From contig OX387185.1 of assembly GCA_947561395.2 (NCBI GenBank), positions 48,060,602 through 48,124,601 on the forward strand: DNA of 64,000 nucleotides, given 5' to 3'. Below are positions 1 to 10,984 of the stretch, piece after piece; the first letter of the stretch is position 1; the number at the start of each line of letters is the position of its first letter. Source of the DNA: Buxus sempervirens (Eukaryota > Streptophyta > Magnoliopsida > Buxales > Buxaceae). The notes beneath the pieces are model-generated. The model did no database searches. It was not told where the DNA came from and saw only the letters and a list, made by a program, of their open reading frames with translations. The position numbers were made by a program, and so were the translations under genes.

Positions 1-953
1 GAGAGGAATTTCTTGCTGAAAACTCTTGGGCTGGCATCCTCATCCCCTAATTCAAGCATCAATGCTTCCCAACCACCACCTTGCAGAAGAGCCCTCCTCC
101 ATAGTCTCTGACCCAACTTTTCCCTATCTTGCACCTACTAAAAGTTTGCAATTTTGAACTCCTTGAGCTCATCCTCTGAGCATTCTAGTATGGTGAGTTT
201 TCTTATCCTATTTGAGTCAGCTCAGTTCTTCATAACCATCAGAGTCTGATTTTTGCCAGGAGACTATCCACACTTGAGTTGAATTCCATTCATATGTTGA
301 GAGCTATCAGCCCTACCAGTCACATTGGATTCCAGTGATCTTGTTTGTTGGAGTGTGTTATTCTTCCCGGATCTTCTTATGGTATTTGGTTTTGGGTATT
401 CTTTTTTTCTTTTGTTGTTCCTCAATTTAAAGTTTTTGGTCTTGAGTTCTCATTTGTACATAAGTTTTGAGTATAAAAAGTCTTTAATTTTCCAGTGTGT
501 AATTACACATGGTAGTTCCCCTGTATTTCAGGGGGGACGAAATAGAAACAGGATACTAGAAGATTGGGAAAAGAAAAGATAGAGAAGAAAGAAGGATCTA
601 ACGGTTAAATTGGATCCCTCTTAATTTGGTGTTGGTGTGCAGATAGAGGTTATAGAATAAGAATTTTGTTTTTGTTTCGTTCCTTTTTTATAAGATGTAA
701 TCTACTGTGATTGGAAATGAGAATGTGCTACTGGTTTTTGTGTGTAAAAATCTATCCTCTCTCTCCATCTCTCTCTCTATCTTGCAAATCTCTCACAGAC
801 ACGCACACACAACACTAGCAGGGACAGAAGGAAAGCAGCAAAATGGAGAAGATATATGATCAACATGTATAGAGCAATCTAATCTGGAATCTCTCTTTAA
901 CTTCATCAAATAAAACGAAGAAACCATCAAGTAAGAGAGGAGTGTGACTTACT
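1..953 (-). other. possible edge-truncated gene (weak)
   Basis: On the minus strand, positions 134 to 1 are open for 44 codons after an AG dinucleotide, reading roughly VQDREKLGQRLW and continuing off the window. Further upstream, a leader-like stretch from about 1145 to 953 ends at a good donor (CCA then GTAAGT at 952). CT/GA-rich sequence and a clean donor are typical of a plant 5' exon. I do not recognise the protein. The tract before the putative acceptor near 135 is not pyrimidine-rich, so the two pieces may be unrelated or may be decayed sequence. An unsupported plus-strand open stretch at 325-582 starts without ATG and was left out. Confidence 0.2.
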
Positions 954-1624
954 GGAGTGAGAAAATATCCTGTTTTCTGCTCGTTTTGGCCTTCGCTCTG
1001 TCTGTGTACTAAATTTTCTGCGAAACGTGTTGAATCGGGACGACGGGTTCTGCGAGTCTGCAATTGAGTTTTAGAATTTAGATGGATGGAGAGGGAAGGA
1101 GAGCGACAAGCGTAATTATGATCGAGGCAACGCTTTTGCTAAAGGCTTTCATTGATGAGGTATGCTAAGAGACTGCACATTCTGATACAGCGCACCAAAT
1201 TAAACCAATCCTCAATTGCCACTTCATCTCTACTCCGCGCCAGGGACCTTCCTATTTCTTTTGCCCTTTCTTCTTTCTTCTTTGCCCTTTTTTTTTTGGG
1301 GGAGACTATAGTAGGTTTTATTCTTTTCTTGCTCTTTGCTTGTGAGAATCCTTTAATTGCTCCAACTAGATCTTTTTCAGTTTCTACGTTTTTTTTTTTT
1401 CTTAAAGGCCAAGCCTAATGCATTTTCATTTATCCAAACGGTTTGTATACGGACGGCAATGAAGAGGGTACAATCAAAATAATTTTTGATATAATGCGAA
1501 AGAAATTATAATGTTCCCAATGACAAGAGAGATAAAATAAAATTAAAAAAAGGTTCGAATATATTTATTCAAAAATAGAATGTAATTACATACGCTTCCC
1601 CACTCATAGGTATAAATTTTTTTT

Positions 1625-1986
1625 GGAGAAATTGGTTTTCAGTGATGATTTTTCAAAATAATTCAGATTCAATCGGCTAATTCCTGGTAATTGGTTTTTA
1701 GTAATACTTTTTAACATAATTCAAAATCAGTGTCATTTTAATGCTCATTAAAAATTTCTTCCAAAAATTCTCTTAAAAGACTTTGAAAACTTTTTCACTC
1801 ATTTTGTTACAAGTGAAGTTTGATAAGTCTTTTTTAGGGCATTTTCGGAAAAAATCCTTAATGAACAGTAAAATGATATTGATTCTCAATTATGCTAAAA
1901 ATTTATCACTAAAAACCAATTACCAGGAATTAGCCTATTGAATAAGAATTATTTTGAAAAAGAATCACTAAAAACCAATTTTCCCC
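1625..1986. repeat. foldback MITE, copy 1 (GGAGAAATTGG family)
   Basis: The element is a near-palindrome of about 362 bp. The left end starts GGAGAAATTGGTTTTCAGTG, and the right end read in reverse starts GGGGAAAATTGGTTTTTAGT. The arms match for well over 100 bp, including the shared block GGCTAATTCCTGGTAATTGG. T-rich sequence flanks both sides. It belongs to the same family as the copies near 46.2, 46.5-48.2, 48.9 and 50.9 kb. It contains no coding sequence and its superfamily is unassigned. The rest of 954-2514 outside this element is AT-rich with no recognisable gene. Confidence 0.75.
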
Positions 1987-2514
1987 TTTTTATTTGGCAA
2001 AAATTATAGTGCAAAAATGAACCTTTTTTTATGCATCTTACCCAAAAAACAAAAAAAAAAAATTCACATAAAATAGTGTATTCTTTTACATTGTTGATTT
2101 GCGTTTGTAAATCGCGTAACAAATTTGTTATAAAAAAATTCTTTCCATTCACTTTAAAATTCTATGGTTTAACTCAAAAGAAGGTGATTTGTGGCTCAAT
2201 CCAAAACCCACGGGAGGTCTTATCAAGTAATGATGATTTGTAGCTTTTTAGGTACTTCGCCAATTTATTTAAATCACCTAATGTAAAAATTATTGTTTTT
2301 TTTTTTAAGCTTTTAGCTTAACAACTTACATCTTGTAATAAAACTCTATCTAAAATTTTTAGTTATACCTTCACTTATGAGATTAAACTTTTAAGTGCAT
2401 GAGTGGATCTATTTATATTTGACTAAATATTTTCACTACCAACGCGCATGACCCTTTTCAGCATTTATGATGTGAGACGAATAATGGGAGAATTTATATG
2501 GTATGATGCATCTT

Positions 2515-5500
2515 TTTCTTTTTTTGGTAACAAAAGGCAATTTATATTAATGAATACATTATCTTACAAGACCCATGACATCATCAAACAATATGGTAGA
2601 CAGAAAATCTGGGGCCTACTTAATCCAAACACAGGAATAACAATCTATAGCAAAGTTTGCAAGGGCATCAGCTACACAATTGCCCTCTCTATATGTTTGC
2701 TGAAAGAAACAGAATGAAAGAAAGAAAGAAGAAACTTAATATCTTACAATATGGCAGAAATCCTCCATGGGGTTGAGGACTGGTCAGCTTGCAATAGGAC
2801 GTTAATGAATCTCCTTCCACCGTTATGCAAGTTAAGCCTAGAAAAACAACAAATTTAATCCCTTCGAAGGCTGCCATAGCTTCAATTTGTAATGCCGATT
2901 GAAACTTGTACTCTGACGCAATAGTCCCCCTGAAGTTGCCATTTGAATCTCTAATTATAACACCCATACCAACAGCACCGATAGGCAATCGAAAAGCTCC
3001 ATCAACATTGATTTTAAAGTGATCATCTGCTGGTTGTGCGCACATCGAAACGCCGCACCTGCGAGGCGCGCAGAAGCGCGCACGCCTCCCGAAAAGGTAA
3101 AACAGGAAAAGGGAGCCGCCACCGTCTGATGGGGTGTAGGCGGACACCTAAGTGCCTAAGCTTGTTTAATTTGATCTGCGGCTTGAGATTCTAAGTAGGG
3201 TCTCGGTTACGGTCCGGGGAAGCCCATAGACACCCCGATCCGCCCCATCCGTTAACAGGTCCCTCAGATCTCCTGGTTACGAGTTAACTCAATTATAAAC
3301 TCACCTGGCTCTTAAGTCAGCATGCACACTTGGTTAAGTCTGGTGGGACCACCTGAATGATGTAAGTCCCTTTATTTGATTTTAGGGTTCAAGCAAGAAG
3401 GGGGAGAAGGCCTAGGGTTTTGCCTCTCCCCTCTTGGGATCTTTCCAACAGTAGGGTAGAGACTTGAGTGCCCCTACTTTGGTCATTCCAACTTCACAAG
3501 ACAGCAAGCAAATAGGTCAAACACGAACCTACCGATTAAGAGCAACATACATCCCCTAACACATGATGGAAGCACATACATTCTAGAGGCTGTGTGTGCT
3601 TGTGGGTGTGGGGATCAGGTGGTGACAAGTAAAGGAAGGGCTTAGCATGCTTCTAATGAGGATATGCATGCAGATGAGGACATATTTAATGTATATATTC
3701 AAATCAACCTAACAAACAACAAACTCCATCATAGACTTTATGCTCAAAACAAACACAAGATTATCTAAACAAGACTATTTAGAGAAGAGAAATGCGGGGG
3801 TTAAGATGGGATACAATGGATGAGCAAACAAAAGGGAACATACTCCCCCCATTCGAATGGAGCAAATCACTTAGCAAAATAGTACACTAAATGCCATTAA
3901 ATCATGCATAAATGGGACCTCTCCCTCTCTTGAAGCCATTCGTATGCATCCCCTTATCATGGGATTTCCTCATTCCAAAGTGAGTGAGAAAAGTGAAAAA
4001 AGGAGATATTAATGTGCTGGAAAGGAAGAGAAAACATGCTGAAGATGGAAGACACTATGACGTATCCAAAAGATGTTCATTCCCATTTATGTTGAACAAA
4101 ACACCATGGAGAACATTACCTTGGGGTCTAAAAACCCTGGAGTGGTGTGTTGAACCTCCTTGAGGCAAGGAGAATGGCTGGAGCAGCACCTTCCCACACC
4201 GGCAGCAGCTTCCTCTTCTCCTTCAAGTTCTTAAGTGTCAAAAAAGAGAATGGAGAGGGGTTTTTTGTAAGTTTAGAGGCTTGAGAATGGGAGTTCGTAG
4301 GTTCAGGCAACAGGGGAGACTAAGAAAGATCAGTGAAAAATGGTCATCCCTTGTCTACTGTTCGGATTTGCCTTTTATAGAACACAGAGACAAAACCGCA
4401 CATGCCGTGTGATTTGACCACTTTCAGCATTAAATAAGGGGACAAATTGGTCAGGAGTAGACTGACGCAAAACATAACCACACTTACAGTGCGATTACTT
4501 TTCGTGCACCGCTTGCCCTGATTAGCTCGCACGAGCGATAGCCGAAAAAATCAACCGCACACCATATGCGGTTACAAATTTTTCTCCCCCTATTATGGTT
4601 GAGTTGACTTAGCCACCCACTCGGATAAATTAGACTCATCGATTTTTTATTATTTCTCATTTATCTTAATTAGTTTAATTAAGACATTTTAAACTTTGAC
4701 TAATTTGCCCCTCAGACTGTTTTGCTTATATCTTCTCCATCCAGGTCCCGATTCCTGTAAACTTAATTGCGTTGGAACCGTGTCAGAATCCTCTACCCAT
4801 TGGGATTAGGTGTGGCAATCAATTTATGCTCGAACTAAAAGTCACATTTTGCTCCTTAGGGTTTTGGCCTGTCTTTTAGGGTCTTTCTTTCTTTCTGCCT
4901 TTTAAGAGGGGTGCAAAAATAAAGTGCTTACACTGACCTTCTCCACTGAACTGGTATCTGAATTCTTGTTTCCACATCCTTGAGTCGAAGATTCTTCAAG
5001 ATGATGGAGTTTTGTTGAAGCTTCCTAAAATGATTAACAACATGAAATATATCAAGTTCCTTTCTTTAGAAGATTATACTGTTCCTGTGTAGCCAAATTG
5101 CCCAACCGAAATTTGCTACATCTAATAATACATCAATAATATCAATATGACTGTTAGGAATTTCCAAACTTTCTAGATAGCAAAACCAATGGAAGAAAGA
5201 GGACTATGTTCCAGATGATTGAGTTGCACCACCCAACATTTGAATCCATGCTGCCCTTGAGAATGAGCATTGCATCCAAAGATGCTCAACAGTTTCTAAC
5301 TTCTCGTTGCATAAACAACATTCATGAGAGGAATGGTTAATTCGAGAACCAAGAAGAGCAAAAGTTGGAATCACACCCTGAAGACTTTTCCATAAGAAGA
5401 ATTTAATTCTAGCCGGGCATCTTAAATGCCAAGTTTTCAACCAGATTTTGTGTACATTTCCGGTTAGGTGACCTAAGAGAAGTCTGTAAGCAAATGCTAC

Positions 5501-7360
5501 AGAAAACTCCCCTTTAGAAGTGAGCTTAAAATCAGTAGGTCCTCTTGCAGAGATGAAGAAATGGGGATAGGAAGGATCTTAGACACAACTTGGCAAGGCC
5601 ATAATTGAGATAGAAGATTGACATTCCACTGACCTAAACTAGGTGATAGAAGTTGACTTACTCTTAAGGGTCTGACATTCAATTCTGCAGATTGTATTTG
5701 CGGAATCTGCTCACCTGATAATAACCATGTATCATCAAAGATGTCTACTTTTTCACCATTAGCCAGGATCCAGACGCTCCCTTTTCTGATAAACTCCTTG
5801 AGATGCTGTAATTGCCTCCATGCATATGATTGAGAAGATTTGAAAGTAGCTTCCAAAAATGATCTGTCTGGAAAATACAAAGATTTCATCAGTTCAACCC
5901 AAATACTACTCTGCTCAGTAGTTAATTGCCAAGCACTTTTCATTAGAAGAACTCTATTCATAACATCATGCCTTTTGATATTGAGTCCACCATTTCTCCA
6001 TGGAAGTGTTAACCTATCCCAGCAAATTGTAGCTAGACCTTGACTGCAATTATTCTTTCTCCAGAAAAAAGCTCTAGAAATCTGATCTAGCTTCTGTAAG
6101 ACCTCCTGGGGTAACCTGAAACATGACATAAAATGAATAGGCTGGGCATTTAATATAGACTGAATTAAGGTTACTCATCCAATTTGGGATAGAAGTAATG
6201 ACTTCCATCCAGCTAATTTTTTTGAGACTCGATCAATCATATCATTACTATCTTTACTTGAAGGCTTTCTGAAAAAGACTGGAATACCCAGATATTTTTC
6301 TTGCTTATTAGTGCTCTTCACATTGAATAATTGTCTGATTCTTGAGCGCTACTGAGCAAGTAAATTTCTGCTAAATAAAATCGAAGATTTTTGAAAATTA
6401 AGCTCCTAAAATGATTCCGCACAATACTTATGAAGAAGCCTTACCAAGCAATGTGTTTCTCTTGTTATAACATGTCCATAAATGATGACGTCGTTAGCAA
6501 ACATCAAGTGGGAAAGAGATGTGCAAGCTCTGCTCAATTTAACTCCTCGAAATCTTCCATCCACTTCAGCCCTGTTTATTGCCAATGTTAAGACTTGTTG
6601 ATACAACATAAATAAGAATAGTGATAGGGGGTCTCCAGGGGCTTTTATATTACCAATAGGTTCACTGTTAAGGAGAACACTATAGGATACAGTCTAGAGT
6701 CTAGACACAAGCCATCATGAGATTAGTAACTTGTTCACTAAACCCATAAGCAAGAAGAACCTTGCAAAGAAAAGTCCAACTGACTTTATCATATGCTTTT
6801 GAAAAGTCAAGCTTGAGGGCAAAAAAACCTTGCTCCTTGCATGTTCTCTTCTTGGACTTGGACTTCCTTTTCTGCTTGTTGATTTCGTGGTGTATGAGGA
6901 TGTTGTCTTTTTTACATCTCCCAGGAACAAAAGCAGCCTATATAGGAGAGACCAATTGGCTCATCATGGGTCTTATCCTATTGACCAATATTTTAGAAAT
7001 AACTTTATAAATCACATTACATAAGCTAATCGGTCGAAATTGATTCAGATTTCTAGGATTATCAACTTTTGGAATTCACGCAATATAAGTCTGATTGATA
7101 TTCCTAGGTAAAATTCCAGAGGAGAAGAAATCTTGGACTATATGAACGACATCATTTTCTATAATTCCCTAAAAATGCTGATAAAATAACCCAGGAAATC
7201 CATCAGGTGTGAAAATAAATAAAATATTTGAGTTCCATCTATGTACCTGAAGAACCCTTTCAACAGAAACCATTTCCTTCTCAATTTCAGTAAAACTTGT
7301 CCGAAAACTGCTCAACAAAGATACAATTGGTGCTGAATAAGAGAGTGCCAAGCCTACCTG
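2515..7360 (-). pseudogene. decayed L1-type LINE, ORF2 remnant, split by an insertion
   Basis: Minus-strand fragments line up in the order expected of a plant L1 ORF2. Reverse transcriptase motifs lie at about 7200-6600 (PISLCNVIYKVISKIL, FALKLDFSKAYDKVSW, then FANDV). A thumb/connection region follows at 6129-5497, a zinc-finger RVT domain at 5440-5204 (ARIKFFLWKSLQGVIPT, then CCLCNEKLETVEHL), and an inter-domain linker at about 5110-4935 (ANFGWAIWLHRNS). An RNase H domain lies at about 3045-2760 (HFKINVDGAF). Stops and frameshifts break it throughout. A T-rich tract at 2515-2530 is probably the poly(A) tail. The 5' end is truncated near 7360, and I found no target-site duplication. RNase H is about 1.9 kb from the zinc finger because of the insertion annotated separately. 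Confidence 0.85.
3046..4932. mobile_element. unclassified insertion inside the LINE (possible solo LTR)
   Basis: LINE coding similarity stops at 4933 on one side and resumes near 3045 on the other, so the intervening 1.9 kb is foreign. The right edge reads GCTTACA on the plus strand (TGTAAGC on the minus strand), and TGTAGGC occurs at 3136, giving short LTR-like TG...CA termini. Between 3046 and 3135 lies a GC-rich spacer unlike its surroundings. No gag or pol coding is visible, and no clean 5-bp duplication flanks the termini (GTCAG against ATCAG is the nearest). A solo LTR or a small non-autonomous LTR element fits best, but the class is an inference. Confidence 0.4.
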
Positions 7361-7528
7361 TAGCCATATGAACCATCTTAGAATATGCCAGAAAGTTCCA
7401 CAAGATAAAATATTTCAAGTACGATGGACAGGTTGATTTTCATTGAAAACAAGGACTCAAGTGTAGAAGACAAAAGCTTAACACACAGTAGACATTGACT
7501 TGGACCAAATAATTGTCCGACCGGAAGA

Positions 7529-7650
7529 GGATAGCATGGAGAACGCAAATACACATTTGTATAGTGATCTATACATTGTTCTCTGCTCTTTGTTCCTACG
7601 TGCTCTACAACTTCTGCCCAGTTCCCAATACCATACATTTCAATTCCCTA
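7529..7650 (-). pseudogene. isolated ADA2-like SANT-domain exon
   Basis: Minus-strand translation gives GIEMYGIGNWAEVVEHVGTK followed by SREQCIDHYTNVYLRSPCYP. This matches the SANT domain of the transcriptional adaptor ADA2, a subunit of SAGA-type histone acetyltransferase complexes. The exon keeps an intron-type acceptor (TTTCTAG before GGAATTGAAATG) and a possible donor after CTTCCG. The preceding ZZ finger and the following SWIRM region were not found on either side. It therefore looks like a captured or relic exon rather than a working gene. An unusually dispersed gene cannot be wholly excluded. Sequence from 7651 to 8900 contains nothing else recognisable. Confidence 0.6.
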
Positions 7651-8914
7651 GAAATATGGTAAAATGGTAAAGCTAGCCATAACAATATCAGTTCAGAAAT
7701 ATGGTTATGTTTTGGAGCCTGTTAAGGATCTCAAACATTCACCATAATTATACTTTCCCAGGCTTGCAAAAAGAGAACAGAAAAGAAAAACCAAGAGTGA
7801 GATGGAAAGTCAAATTAACCTGCAGTTTTGCATTCATATTGAGCATCCCAATCCAAAAAAAGCACATAAAAGATATTTCAATTTAACCAACCTTATCTAG
7901 CTTTGACATGCAGTCCATACCTGAAGCAACTTTTGCTGAAATTCTTGAGGCAGCAACAGATCAAGTGCCCAGTAACTTCAGCTTCAGTCTATCTTACTCC
8001 AATGGGAATGGGTAAATTTCTTTTTATCCTGGAACTGAGGTAGTTAGTATTTATGCTAAAAATGCAATAAACCGAGGAAGGACTTTTAGTTCCCAACAGT
8101 CATGTCCATGTGAATTTCAGAAAATTTGGTGCACTTTAAGAGACAATTTTGTATAATGAAAGCTACAAAAAAAATACAACTGCAACAAGATATTAATATC
8201 CTTCTAACCCTCCTACTACAGCTTCACTCATATGATGCATTAACACTAGTAAACAGACTACTAATGCATGCATAATGATATTATCAAAATGTTATCAGAA
8301 AATACTCTGTGAATTGGGAGAAACATTCTAAAAGAGCTACAATACCAAACAGGACCAGTCCAAGAGTAAGCAACCAAACAAATGTTAAAAAAAAAACTAC
8401 AGACAACCATTACATGCCCTTCTCAGATTGGAATAGCTGATCCAGTTGATCCAAGAGTAAGCAAGAACCCGCATTCTAAAATAGAAACCATGTACTTTGG
8501 CTATGCAAATGTGAATGTACGGATAGTTTCCTATCCTACAAACTTGTGCTTGAATTTGAGTTTATTTTACCATGCAAATGTTTTGATTGCTGCAATCGTC
8601 AATGGAACAATCCTAATCAACCATACCAAGCATTTCATTCAATACGTGGGCCACAAATCAATAAGCCTCCGCTTTTTACTAATTCAGTCATCATTTGAAT
8701 AAAAAATCTAAAAATAATTCTCATAACAGGGAACAAATATAAATCTTCGTTTTCTTTTCATTTTTCGTTTTATATATGAAAAAAAAATTAGATCTGAAAA
8801 TCTTAGATTGAAAACTACGAGAACGAAAGATCAGAAAAGAAAGAAAATGATCAAAATGCAACAAAGAAGAAAAAAGGGAAAACAAATGACCGAGGAACAG
8901 AGAGATAAAATTAA

Positions 8915-9286
8915 CAAACCCTAGAGCAACTCCAGTACTTCTTTTCCCAAGGCCCTTCATACAGAGTTCCGATGGAGATGATTTCCAGGCCGTCCGTTCT
9001 TTCTCCGCTTGGATTTTCCATGCAAATGGAAAAGATATGCGATAGCGATATCCAATCAAGAGTAGTAACAGAATGTAGAAGACAAGAGTGGCTGAGAAAC
9101 CCTAACAGGTACAAAGCTTTAATGGTGCGCTCGCACAAGGAAACACAAATTAAAAAGGCCATCAATGAGCTCAAGAAAACCTGAAGTGCTATCACTAACT
9201 CTGAAGTTGCTGCCAAAAAGAGATGCGAAGAGGTTCCCACGGTGGCATTCACCTTTGCAGAATGAACTTGGACACTCTGACGCCAT
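8915..9286 (-). other. possible 5' exon or leader of an unidentified gene
   Basis: On the minus strand an ATG near 9020 opens a short frame, MENPSGERTDGLEIISIGTL, then YEGPWEKKYWSCSR. It ends at a GT after TCTAGG near 8918. Upstream, to about 9290, is GC-richer leader-like sequence with another ATG (MASECPSSFCKGEC). The peptide is not low-complexity and resembles a real N-terminal exon, but I cannot assign a family. No convincing downstream exon was found between here and the ADA2-like fragment on the same strand. It may be a gene fragment. Confidence 0.3.
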
Positions 9287-9448
9287 GGATTGAAGCACAT
9301 ATCATATCATAATCAAAAATTACATTTAACCTCGTTTACACTTCCTCCTTGAATTTATTCACTGATTAAAGAGGCAGAGTTGCAGTGGATCGCCGCTCAT
9401 TACTGGAGATACTATTCCTTCGGACGAGTAGCTTGACAATTGAGAGAG

Positions 9449-9550
9449 GGAGAATTAGGGTTTCGCTACTCTTAAGAGGAGAATGAACAATATCGGGAAC
9501 TAGTTATAAGAGGAGAATTAGGGTTTCACTACTCTTAAGAGGAGAATGAA
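9449..9550. repeat. imperfect tandem duplication, 63-bp period
   Basis: A 39-bp block beginning GGAGAATTAGGGTTTC occurs at 9449-9487 and again at 9512-9550, with one substitution (CGCTACT against CACTACT). The spacing is 63 bp. It is a local direct duplication in non-coding DNA. Confidence 0.8.
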
Positions 9551-9649
9551 GAAGGGCGCGAAGAGATCGTGGTCCATTTTTTTGGAGGTAGGATTAATAG
9601 GAGCGGCTTTTGAGATGGTTCATGGGCTACAGTAGCAGTTAAAAAGGTT

Positions 9650-9856
9650 GTGGGTATAAGCTTTAGTAGTGATTGTTATTAAAACTATTACTAAAATATA
9701 ATTATAGTAACTTTTAATAGAAAAACCGTTACAAATAGATGCCAACAAGAAGATTAGTAGCAATTTAAATAAACCGCTATTATTTGTCTTATATAGTAAC
9801 AGTTAAATTTTAAATGCTACTAGAGAGTGTTACTAAATGTTAATTTTCTTGTAGTG
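9650..9856 (-). mobile_element. CACTA (En/Spm) transposon terminus, orphan
   Basis: The reverse complement from 9856 begins CACTACAAGAAAATTAACAT, the characteristic CACTA-superfamily terminus. It is followed by subterminal short repeats such as AGTAACACTCTCTAGTAGC and related TAGTAAC/GTTACTA motifs back to about 9650. No matching opposite terminus or transposase was found in the window, so this is an orphan end or a heavily deleted element. From 9860 to 10550 the only open stretch is 9988-10233 on the plus strand (81 codons). It matches no family I know and is probably fortuitous or relic. Confidence 0.6.
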
Positions 9857-10550
9857 AGGTCCTAGACATTTAAAGGAGGGCATATCCCTTACCACTTTCC
9901 AGATCTCGTCAATAGAACGAACCTATTGGATGATATAATTTTGAACATCAGAAACGTGTCTCGGAATCAGCCCAGGTAACTCCATGTATGTCCATTGTGG
10001 TTGCTTCCTATATGGAGCTTTTACATGAGAAATTATATGATCTTGCAGCTCCTTTTTATCCTTCAGCTCCACATTATCCACAGTCCTTAGAGGAGAGATA
10101 TAGTTCCTCTATCTACGAATTAAAGTGGTCTTATGATGCATCTAGTAGGTTTAGCAATTTGAGAGGATTATTTAATGGAGCACAAGGGGCGATGATATTG
10201 ATATATAAACCTCCAAGAAATACCATCTTGTAGTACGCTGACAATTACTTTCCCCCTTTCGTGACGGCAACGTATAACAGTTGATGACGTAGGTTTGACC
10301 TTTTCAAATGGTCTTGTAGTTAACCTAAAACCAATTAAATCTTGTCACTTTAGTCTATGCATTATTAGGCTAGGCAGTTGATTCGTAAAAACGACAAAGC
10401 ATGTTAACATCCCAAGTGAAATTAACATTATTCAATTTGAAATTTAACTTATCAACCTCCACTCTACATTCTCTATAGTTATTGCCCCATTAAAAATATT
10501 AAGAAAATTCAAACTACACAAGACTCGTTGAATTATTTATTTATTTTTTT

Positions 10551-10982
10551 GAGTAAATTACACTTACTTCCCTTATGGTTTCTGACAATTGTAGATACCT
10601 CCTTTGAGGTTTCTGAAATGACACTTATCTCCGTAATCAAACTTGTAAAATGTAATTTGACTATTTTATTCTTTATCAATTATTTATTTAAGATAAGAAA
10701 ATTTTAAATTTTAAAATAATAAAAGCATTCATTCTTTTTTAAATAGATTATTAAGATCTTAAAAAATTATTTTTATTATAAAAATCTCAAAATCTTATAC
10801 TTTTAGTATTTAAAGAAGGGTAAATTTGTCAAAACATATTCATATTTTAATAAAATTTGTATAAAATGGGGGGATATGAAATAGACAATTAAAATATTAG
10901 AAAGGTAAGTGTAATTTCAGAAACCTCAAGAGAGGTATCTGCAATTGTCATAAACTAGAAGAGAGGTAAGTGTAATTTACTC
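10551..10982. repeat. 432-bp MITE with about 80-bp terminal inverted repeats
   Basis: Left end: GAGTAAATTACACTTACTTC. Right end in reverse: GAGTAAATTACACTTACCTC. The arms remain alignable for about 80 bp, sharing GACAATTG, AGATACCTC and TTGAGGTTTCTGAAAT. The interior is AT-rich and non-coding. T-runs flank both sides, which hides any target duplication. It lies directly next to the oligo-T tail of the SINE-like element. Confidence 0.8.
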
Positions 10983-10984
10983 TC

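Noticed and set aside
325-582. 85-codon plus-strand frame with hydrophobic residues
   Set aside because: Begins without an ATG and is T-rich. The apparent membrane segment is a composition effect.
4985-5090. Plus-strand stretch resembling an NBS-LRR repeat (LPKMINNMKYIKFLSLEDYT)
   Set aside because: The minus strand of the same bases continues the LINE ORF2 linker between the zinc finger and RNase H, which explains it better.
9988-10233. 81-codon plus-strand frame (SYMELLHEKLYDLAAPFYPS)
   Set aside because: No family recognised, no splice or promoter context, and it sits between transposon remnants. Not supported as a gene.
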